A stretch of 39,556 nucleotides of DNA, from assembly GCA_020725525.1 (NCBI GenBank), contig DYEX01000162.1, positions 1 through 39,556 on the forward strand. The letters run 5' to 3'. Shown here in pieces: positions 32,434 to 39,556 of the stretch (position 1 is its first letter; each line of letters opens with the position of its first letter). The notes beneath the pieces are model-generated. The model was not told where the DNA came from. It saw only the letters and a program-made list of their open reading frames with translations, and searched no databases. The translations under genes were made by a program, and so were the position numbers. The DNA comes from Desulfovirgula sp. GTDB lineage: Bacteria; Bacillota; Desulfotomaculia; Desulfotomaculales; Desulfovirgulaceae.

Positions 32434-32500
32434 GCAGGACAGGAAAGTACGGGCTTTTGGAAAAAGGGATGGGTTCGTAAAACCTGTCCTTTTTTGTTGT
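32434..32500 (+). terminator. Terminator after the 199-aa gene
   Basis: AGGACAGG near 32436 pairs with CCTGTCCT near 32481-32488 across a loop of about 40 nt, followed by TTTTTTG. The long loop lowers certainty. Confidence 0.5.
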
Positions 32501-32562
32501 GGGGAAGGGACATTTTAGAAGCAATTGCATATAGTGGGTAATAATCCCAGTAGGTGGTTGCC

Positions 32563-33291
32563 GTGTCCGGCTTGACCAGTATTATCATACTCACCTTAAA
32601 CGGCCTTGGTTACACCCGGCAGTGCCTTAACAGCATCCGGAAGTTTACCCCGCAGCCCTATGAATTAATTCTGGTGGATAACGGTTCCACCGACGGTACT
32701 CCTGATTTTCTATTGCGGGTGCCGGGAGCGCGGGTGATCCTGAACCGGTATAACCGCGGTTTTGCCGGCGGGTGCAACCAGGGTTTGGCCGTAGCCAGGG
32801 GAGATAACCTTTTGTTACTGAACAACGATACCGTGGTCACGCCGAACTGGCTGGGGAACATGCTGGCCTGCCTGTACAGCAGGCCTGATATTGGTCTGGT
32901 CGCCCCTTATTCCAACTGTGCCGGTTCGGGTAATCAATTATCCATAAACTACAGTAATATCGGGCAAATGCTTGCCTTTGCCCGGCAATTTAACCGCCCT
33001 GATCCCGCCAGGTGGCGGGAACACCCTGCTGACTGGCTGTCGGGATTTTGTTTATTGACCAGGCGGGAAGTGGTAGAGCGCGTAGGCCTGATGGATGAGC
33101 GCTTTACCTTCGGCGGGTGGGAGGATGTGGATTACTGCCGCCGGGTGAAGGCAGCCGGCTATAAATTGTACCTGGCCGGGGATGTTTTTATCCACCATTA
33201 CGGCCACCGTTCCTTTGTAGCCAACAATATTTCCCTGGGGCGGGTGATGGCCCACAATGCTGCCCTCTTTGCAGAAAAGTGGGGTGGGTAA
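32563..33291 (+). CDS. Family 2 glycosyltransferase
   Basis: 242 aa, GT-A fold. TSIIILTLNGLGYTRQCLNSI opens the fold. LILVDNGSTDGTPDFL and VARGDNLLLLNNDTVVTPNWL carry the donor-binding Asp and the DxD-like NND motif. FTFGGWEDVDYCRRVKAAGYKLYLAGDVFIHHYGHRSF is the typical ED-containing acceptor end. It resembles rhamnosyltransferase-like enzymes. The frame is open to GTG 32554. GTG 32563 has TAGGTGG at a better distance. Confidence 0.88.
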   Translation: MSGLTSIIILTLNGLGYTRQCLNSIRKFTPQPYELILVDNGSTDGTPDFLLRVPGARVILNRYNRGFAGGCNQGLAVARGDNLLLLNNDTVVTPNWLGNMLACLYSRPDIGLVAPYSNCAGSGNQLSINYSNIGQMLAFARQFNRPDPARWREHPADWLSGFCLLTRREVVERVGLMDERFTFGGWEDVDYCRRVKAAGYKLYLAGDVFIHHYGHRSFVANNISLGRVMAHNAALFAEKWGG

Positions 33292-33393
33292 GCGCTACAT
33301 TGAACCCGTTGCGCCAATTGCATGGCAACCTTATCCTTCAGCTGAATTAGAATTACATATGGAAGGCGTACATATCCTGGATGTGGTGGTTTT

Positions 33394-34047
33394 ATGGAAC
33401 ACTTTGCTTTTATAATTTGCAGCCGGGATGATGCACGTTATGCCCACTGCCTGCAATATCTGTATGCTCTGGATCGCAGCAATGTAAAAATGGAGATCTG
33501 GCGGGTATCATCCCGGCGCAGTATTACCGCGGCGTATAACCGGGCCATGCGCAGGAGCAGCGCGTCCTATAAGGTTTACCTGCACGATGATGTGGCTATT
33601 TTAAACCGCCGTTTCTGTCGGGATGTGCTTAAGGTTTTTAAGGCCAACCCCTCGATAGGCCTTTTGGGTATGTGCGGTTGTAAGCAGATACCGCCCAGCG
33701 GGATATGGTGGGAAGGGGTGTCTTACGGTATGGTCTATCACGGTGAGCCACCCCGGCCGCTTCTTTTTAAGCAGCCCACGGGTCTTTACGAGAGGGTAGC
33801 AGCGGTGGACGGTTTGCTTATGGTTACCCGTTGCGATGTGCCCTGGCGGGAAGATATCATTGATGGCTTTCATTTTTACGACTTATCCCAGTGTATGGAA
33901 TTTGCCCGCCGGGGTTATTGGGTAGTGGTACCCTGGCAGAGTAAACCCTGGTGCTACCATAAGAGCACAGGCAAATTGGATGAGGAATATCACCGCCTGC
34001 GGCAGGTTTTCTTAAAGGAGTATGCCCCGGAATTATCCGGCGGGTAG
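33394..34047 (+). CDS. Glycosyltransferase-like protein (family 2 related)
   Basis: 217 aa. FAFIICSRDDARYAHCLQYLYAL is a short GT-A-like opening. RRSITAAYNRAMRRSSASYKVYLHDDVAILNRRFC contains the HDD metal-binding motif. IGLLGMCGCKQIPPSGIWWEG and VDGLLMVTRCDVPWREDIIDGFHFYDL follow, the pattern of Glyco_tranf_2_5 proteins. A conserved FYD plus a His near the end would complete the site. It is 102 bp after the previous gene and 11 bp before the next. Confidence 0.75.
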   Translation: MEHFAFIICSRDDARYAHCLQYLYALDRSNVKMEIWRVSSRRSITAAYNRAMRRSSASYKVYLHDDVAILNRRFCRDVLKVFKANPSIGLLGMCGCKQIPPSGIWWEGVSYGMVYHGEPPRPLLFKQPTGLYERVAAVDGLLMVTRCDVPWREDIIDGFHFYDLSQCMEFARRGYWVVVPWQSKPWCYHKSTGKLDEEYHRLRQVFLKEYAPELSGG

Positions 34048-34058
34048 GTGGATAACAG

Positions 34059-35180
34059 ATGGCCAGTGTGTTGTTTATTGACGGAGTGCTACCTTCTTTT
34101 CCCCATCCCAACCGGGAGTGGCGTGTTTTACGCATTTTACAAGCCTTTGCAGAGGCCGGCCACCGGGTGGTTTACCTCTTGCTCCAGGGAGAGCGGTACC
34201 AGATTTACCGTCCTGCCTTTGAGGAAGCGGGTATTCAGTTTTACCTGGAAAGGGGAGCCCGGATCTGCCGGCAGAGGGAGGTGGACTGCCCGGTGGTGGG
34301 GTTGGACCAGTTGCTTCAGGAAATCCCCTTTCATCTGGCCTGCATTCATTTTGTAAACAACGCTCTGGCTTGCATTCCAGTGATCCGCCGCCATTCGCCC
34401 CGCACCAGGATTGCCGTGGATACGGTGGATCTGGCCCATCTCAGAGAATGGCGGGAAGCCCTGGTTACCGGGCGGCGGGATTTAATGGCGCAGGCCTACC
34501 GCACCCGGCAGAGGGAAATGTATGTTTTCCGGCAGGCCGATGTGGTCATTGCCGTCACCCCTTTGGAAGCAGAAATGATTGCCCGTATGGTGCCCGGGAC
34601 CAAAACCGCAGTTATTCCGGTGCTGGCCGACCCATGGCCGCAGGTAAATCCCTTTGCCTGCCGGGAGGGCCTGTTATACGTGGGGAACTTTCTCCACCAG
34701 CCCAATGTGGATGCGGTAATTTATCTGGTTCATCATATCTGGCCCTATTTACAGAAACTCCTGCCCGCGGTGGATCTCTATATTGTGGGCGATAATCCCC
34801 CTCAAGAAATCCGGGCTCTGTCAAAAGCAGGAATAAAGGTAACCGGTTATGTGCCGGCATTACGTCCTTACCTCGAGCAATGCCGCCTTATGCTGGCTCC
34901 TGTGCGCTACGGAGCGGGCCTGAAGACGAAAATAGTGGAGGCCCTGGCGGCAGGATTACCGGTGGTGACAACCAGGATAGGTGCTGAGGGAATGGAGCTA
35001 CGGGCCGGCGAAAATGTGGTAGTGGCCGATGATCCAGTATTCTTCAGTCGGGCGGCGGCTGCCCTCTACCGGGATGAGGCACTGTGGGATCGCCTTTCCC
35101 GGGGAGGGCAGGAACACGTGCGCCGTCATTACAGTTTCCCCGTGGTGGCTCCGGCAATTTACGGCTTGCTGTTAAATTGA
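34059..35180 (+). CDS. Glycosyltransferase, GT4 family
   Basis: 373 aa, GT-B fold. SVLFIDGVLPSFPHPNREWRVLRILQAFAEAGHRVVYLL opens the acceptor domain, and DVVIAVTPLEAEMIARMVP ends it. GLLYVGNFLHQPNVDAVIYLV and LAPVRYGAGLKTKIVEALAAGLPVVTTRIGAEGM form the donor site with the E-x7-E-like glutamates. This layout is common in bacterial polysaccharide loci. ATG 34059 lies 11 bp after the previous stop. Confidence 0.87.
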   Translation: MASVLFIDGVLPSFPHPNREWRVLRILQAFAEAGHRVVYLLLQGERYQIYRPAFEEAGIQFYLERGARICRQREVDCPVVGLDQLLQEIPFHLACIHFVNNALACIPVIRRHSPRTRIAVDTVDLAHLREWREALVTGRRDLMAQAYRTRQREMYVFRQADVVIAVTPLEAEMIARMVPGTKTAVIPVLADPWPQVNPFACREGLLYVGNFLHQPNVDAVIYLVHHIWPYLQKLLPAVDLYIVGDNPPQEIRALSKAGIKVTGYVPALRPYLEQCRLMLAPVRYGAGLKTKIVEALAAGLPVVTTRIGAEGMELRAGENVVVADDPVFFSRAAAALYRDEALWDRLSRGGQEHVRRHYSFPVVAPAIYGLLLN

Positions 35181-35232
35181 GGGCTTAATAAATCCTCCAG
35201 AACAATGAGAAGTTCGAGGGGTGAGGCCGGTC

Positions 35233-36036
35233 ATGCTGGTTTCCATAATCATACCGGTACACAACCAGCTGGAACATATCCAAAGCTGCCTTGAGGCTTT
35301 GTGGCGGAATACCAGCCGCACCTTCCCCTGGGAACTGACCCTCGTGGACGACAACTCGGACAGGGAAACGGCGACCTGGCTCCAAACACTGGGCAGTGCG
35401 GTGCGCTTAATTTCCAACTCTACCAACCTGGGTTTTGTCCATGCCTGCAATCAAGGGGCGGCGGCGAGCCGGGGCAAATACCTTCTCTTTTTAAACAGCG
35501 ACACCCGCCCTCTCCCCGGCTGGCTGACGGCCCTGGTGGCGGCTCTGGAAGAAAATTCGCGGGCGGGGGCGGCGGGTGCCAAGCTGCTTTATCCCGGCGG
35601 GAGGCTGCAGGAGGCCGGTTCCATCATCTGGCGGGACGGCAGCGGCTGGAACTACGGCCGGGGCGACGATCCCGCCTTGCCCAAGTACAATTACCCCCGC
35701 CCGGTGGATTACTGTTCCGGGGCCTGCCTGATGGTAAGGGCAGATCTCTTCCGTAGTCTGGGAGGTTTTGATCCCCGCTATGCTCCCATGTACTACGAGG
35801 ATGCCGATCTATGCTTTGGCCTGCGTCAGGCGGGATGGGCCGTGCTTTACGTTCCGGGGGCTGCGGTCATCCATTACGACGGCGGAACCGCCGCAGCCGG
35901 CAGCGGGGGATGGCGGCGTTACATGGCCGTGAACAGGGAAAAATTTGTGGCCAAATGGAAAGATGTCCTACGCTATCATTATCCGCCTTCCCCGGAGAAC
36001 GTGGAGCGGGCCTGCTGCCGCCCTCTGGACGCATAA
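35233..36036 (+). CDS. Family 2 glycosyltransferase
   Basis: 267 aa, GT-A fold. VSIIIPVHNQLEHIQSCLEAL opens it. LTLVDDNSDRETATWL and SRGKYLLFLNSDTRPLPGWL hold the donor and DxD-type (NSD) motifs. VDYCSGACLMVRADLFRSLGGFDPRYAPMYYEDADLCFGLRQAG is the acceptor-side ED motif region. ATG 35233 has GAGGGGTGAGG upstream; GTG 35221 is too close to it. It lies 13 bp before the gmd gene. Confidence 0.88.
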   Translation: MLVSIIIPVHNQLEHIQSCLEALWRNTSRTFPWELTLVDDNSDRETATWLQTLGSAVRLISNSTNLGFVHACNQGAAASRGKYLLFLNSDTRPLPGWLTALVAALEENSRAGAAGAKLLYPGGRLQEAGSIIWRDGSGWNYGRGDDPALPKYNYPRPVDYCSGACLMVRADLFRSLGGFDPRYAPMYYEDADLCFGLRQAGWAVLYVPGAAVIHYDGGTAAAGSGGWRRYMAVNREKFVAKWKDVLRYHYPPSPENVERACCRPLDA

Positions 36037-36043
36037 GGGGTGA

Positions 36044-37060
<1,017 letters not shown>

Positions 37061-37171
37061 CTCAGAATAAAGAAGCAGTCCGGTAATCTATAACCCCGGC
37101 TTTTGTGGCCAGATGATAGGAGCGCACGGTGGTGTGATGCTACTTTTGCCCTGTTTTTAAGGAGGTAGTCT

Positions 37172-37825
37172 ATGCTCACGGAAAAAATCGGACGTTCCAA
37201 AGAAATCATTGCTGCCGCGCTGGAGCAGGCCAAAGGGGCCATGGTGACCTTTTCCGGCGGTAAGGATTCCCTGGTGCTGCTTCACCTGATCCGTTCCGTT
37301 CAAGGCGGGGAGATAGCCATACCCGTGTTAAACATTGACACCGGGGTGAAATTTCCGGAAATTTACCGGTTTATTGATAAGATGCAGCGTCTCTGGCGGT
37401 TTAACCTGGTGCGGGAAAATAACATCGGGGCCATTCCCCCGGAAGAAATTGGCCGGGACCGGGTTCAATGCTGTTGCCAGCTGAAGACCGTTCCCTTGAA
37501 GCGGGCACTGGAAAAATACCGCGTCTCCCACCTTTTCACCGCCATCCGGCGGGATGAGCACCCGGCCCGGGCCGGCGAGGATTATATTTCCCCGCGGGAA
37601 GACCATATCCGCGTGCAGCCCCTGCTGCATTTCACCCGGGAGGATATCTGGGCCTATATCCGCCTGCACCACCTGCCCTACTGCTCCCTTTATGACCGGG
37701 GATATGTCAGCCTGGGCTGCCGGCCCTGCACCGGCCCGGCCGGTCCCGGTGAAGCGGAGCGCTCCGGGCGGGCTGCGGCCAAGGAAAGGGCCATGCCCGA
37801 TTTAAGGCAACTGGGGTATTTTTAA
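37172..37825 (+). CDS. PAPS reductase-family PP-loop protein
   Basis: 217 aa. VTFSGGKDSLVLLHLIRS is the SGGKDS PP-loop that binds ATP or adenylyl groups. VLNIDTGVKFPEIYRFIDKM follows, and then CCCQLKTVPLKRAL and CRPCTG give two cysteine pairs, as in APS/PAPS reductases with a 4Fe-4S cluster. The KRECG...C-terminal redox Cys of PAPS reductase is absent. ATP sulfurylase subunit CysD and tRNA-modifying relatives share this fold. It sits between gmd and a sulfatase-fold gene, so sulfate activation for a glycan is possible but unproven. ATG 37172 follows AAGGAGG. Confidence 0.72.
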   Translation: MLTEKIGRSKEIIAAALEQAKGAMVTFSGGKDSLVLLHLIRSVQGGEIAIPVLNIDTGVKFPEIYRFIDKMQRLWRFNLVRENNIGAIPPEEIGRDRVQCCCQLKTVPLKRALEKYRVSHLFTAIRRDEHPARAGEDYISPREDHIRVQPLLHFTREDIWAYIRLHHLPYCSLYDRGYVSLGCRPCTGPAGPGEAERSGRAAAKERAMPDLRQLGYF

Positions 37826-37840
37826 GCGGGAGGAGTCTGC

Positions 37841-39037
37841 ATGTTCTTTTCCATACTGCTGATTACCGTTGATACCCTGCGGGCGGATCACCTGGGGTGC
37901 TACGGTTATCAACGGGAAACCTCGCCCCACCTGGATGCGCTGGCCCGGGAAGCCATTCTTTTCCGCCGGGCCTACTCTCCCTGTTCATATACTTTGCCGG
38001 CCCATGCCTCCATTATGACGGGGAAATATGTGCCCCATCATTCAGTTGGTTACAGGCAGGGGGACGGAAAAATGGACCCCGACCGGGAAGTGACCCTGGC
38101 CGAAATCCTCCTGAGCCTGGGCTGGTCCACCGCGGCCTTTGTCAGCTGCGCCGTTCTGGATGGCCGCCGGGGGCTTTCCCAGGGCTTTGTGTTGTATGAC
38201 GACGAGATGACCAGGGGAGAAGAAAACAGACCCCATGAGCTGGTGCGGGACGGTCCCCTTACCACGGCACGGGCACTGGCATGGTTAAAAGACAACACCG
38301 GCAAACCGTTTTTTGCCTGGATACACTATTTTGATGTACACGGCCCGTATATACAACCTGCTCCCTTTAACACTTTTTTTAAGCCGGAGGATTACGGGAA
38401 CAGCTCCCTCCTGTTGCCGGTGGTAAACGAAGGGGAGACCGGGGGAATTCCCCGTTACCAGCTGCTGGCCGGTGATTCCGGCGGTGTGGCCAAACACCAG
38501 CATGATGCCCGCTTTTACCTGGCCCGATATGATTGCGGTATCCGGTATGAAGATCACATCGTGGGTGGCTTGTTCCGTGCCCTAAAGGAAATGGGCCTCT
38601 GGGATGAACTGATGGTCGTTGTCACTGCCGATCACGGCGAGGCCCTGGGGGAAAACGGCGTCTACTTTTACCACGGTCTCACTTTGACCCCCGACCAGAT
38701 TCATGTGCCCCTGATCGCCAAAATGCCCCGATCCACTGGTCCGGCCGGCGTGCAGGTAGACGTGCCGGTGAGTACGGTGGATATTATACCCACGGTCCTG
38801 GAATTAATGGGGTTCGACTACAGCCACCTGGCTTTAGACGGGTTGCCACTGCAGTTTGTTCTAAACACACCGGATCTTGTGGCCCGAAGGGCCGTCCATA
38901 GCGATCTGGAATGCCAGGGAGCGCTTATCTGCGGAAAGGAGCTCCACCTCTGGCCCCGCACCCCGGGCATCAGCTCACCCGGGCCTTTGTATAACCCTTT
39001 ACTGGTTTCTGAAGAGGTCAAAGTATACCTGTTTTAA
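37841..39037 (+). CDS. Sulfatase-fold hydrolase with Thr in place of the formylglycine Cys
   Basis: 398 aa, alkaline phosphatase superfamily. ILLITVDTLRADHLGCYGYQRETSPHLDALAREA supplies the first metal-binding Asp residues. YTLPAHASIMTGKY (Thr51) replaces the CSPSRASLLTG motif, so neither Cys nor Ser is available for formylglycine. FFAWIHYFDVHGPY and VVVTADHGEALGENGVYFYHG carry the other metal ligands. This TLPxH form is common in proteins annotated as sulfatases. A Thr nucleophile is used by phosphoethanolamine transferases of the same superfamily. There is no signal peptide or membrane anchor. ATG 37841 follows GGGAGGAG. Confidence 0.82.
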   Translation: MFFSILLITVDTLRADHLGCYGYQRETSPHLDALAREAILFRRAYSPCSYTLPAHASIMTGKYVPHHSVGYRQGDGKMDPDREVTLAEILLSLGWSTAAFVSCAVLDGRRGLSQGFVLYDDEMTRGEENRPHELVRDGPLTTARALAWLKDNTGKPFFAWIHYFDVHGPYIQPAPFNTFFKPEDYGNSSLLLPVVNEGETGGIPRYQLLAGDSGGVAKHQHDARFYLARYDCGIRYEDHIVGGLFRALKEMGLWDELMVVVTADHGEALGENGVYFYHGLTLTPDQIHVPLIAKMPRSTGPAGVQVDVPVSTVDIIPTVLELMGFDYSHLALDGLPLQFVLNTPDLVARRAVHSDLECQGALICGKELHLWPRTPGISSPGPLYNPLLVSEEVKVYLF

Positions 39038-39063
39038 ATTTGGAACTGAAAGGAAGTATCAAC

Positions 39064-39556
39064 CAATGAGCAATCCCGTGATAAGCGGTGAAAGGGCAGT
39101 TCCCGGGTTTAGTGACCCGGTTACCATGGCCGAACACCTGGCCCGCTACGAGTTTGCCCTGGCTTTCGTGGCCCGCCGGGAAGTGCTGGATGCGGCCTGC
39201 GGGGTGGGTTACGGCAGCCGGATGATGGCCGGGCGGGCCATGAAGGTGGTGGGGGTGGATATTGATCAGGAGTGCCTCCAGTATGCCCGGAAAAATTATG
39301 CCCATCCTCGAGTTGTTTACCAGCAGGGGGATGTCTGCGCCCTCCCTCTCCCCGGCGGGAGCTTTGATGTGGTGGTTTCCTTTGAAACCATCGAGCACGT
39401 TGCCGATGGGGAGGCCTGCGTCCGGGAAGCCTGGCGGGTGCTAAGGCCGGGGGGCCTTTACCTGGTTTCCACGCCCAACCGGCTGCTCATTTCACCCGCC
39501 CGGGGACCCCAGGATCCACCGGCTAACAGCTTCCACGTGCGGGAATACACCCTGGA
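39064..39556 (+). CDS. Class I SAM methyltransferase (3' truncated by window end)
   Basis: At least 164 aa; the gene runs off the window. VLDAACGVGYGSRMMAGRAMKVVGVDIDQE contains motif I (DAACGxGxG) and the acidic motif II. VVYQQGDVCALPLPGGSFDVVVSFETIEHVADGEACVREAWRVLRPGGLYLVSTPN gives motifs III-IV. It methylates a small molecule or glycan end. ATG 39064 is 26 nt after the sulfatase-fold gene, in the same direction. Confidence 0.85.

Overview
The window looks like the chromosome of a spore-forming anaerobic Firmicute of the Desulfotomaculum/Pelotomaculum/Moorella type. This is an inference from gene content and base composition: rpsF-ssb-rpsR followed by a MazG-like gene, a YybS-type membrane protein, rplI, LonC and dnaB; strong GGAGG ribosome sites with many GTG/TTG starts; and GC-rich housekeeping genes. 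No 16S rRNA is present, so the species cannot be fixed.

Positions 1-11,100 are mostly housekeeping. They hold a four-cluster ferredoxin subunit, the rpsF-ssb-rpsR operon, rplI, lonC, dnaB (interrupted in frame by a natural mini-intein), an FAD-dependent oxidoreductase, purA, and tRNA-Lys and tRNA-Glu. asnB follows on the minus strand.

Positions 13,363-23,262 form one long minus-strand gas-vesicle cluster with visibly lower GC than its flanks. In transcription order it reads: gvpA, an 81-aa helical protein, gvpO, gvpN, an Hsp20-type gvpH, a 109-aa helical protein, an ArsA/Get3-like ATPase, a two-domain Cdc48/VAT-like AAA+ ATPase, gvpF, gvpG, a second GvpF/L, a GvpA/J-type protein, a third GvpF/L, gvpK and another GvpA/J-type protein. 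A perfect-stem hairpin follows gvpA. Ahead of gvpO lies a structured leader followed by an intrinsic terminator, the layout of an attenuator or riboswitch. A decayed IS1634-type transposase lies next to the upstream edge.

Positions 24,095-39,556 form a surface or polysaccharide region. It contains an Asp-box propeller/coiled-coil protein, a YVTN propeller protein without a signal peptide, a second protein sharing that protein's C-terminal domain, seven glycosyltransferase-like genes, a GDP-mannose 4,6-dehydratase, a PAPS-reductase-family PP-loop protein, a sulfatase-fold protein without the usual formylglycine cysteine, and a truncated methyltransferase.

The most notable hidden feature is a small gene at 30,247-30,525 on the minus strand, translationally coupled to a glycosyltransferase. 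It encodes a DUF1858-like domain whose second CxxC cysteine is an in-frame TGA, followed by a hairpin at SECIS-like spacing. It is a candidate selenoprotein that standard ORF calling splits and misses.
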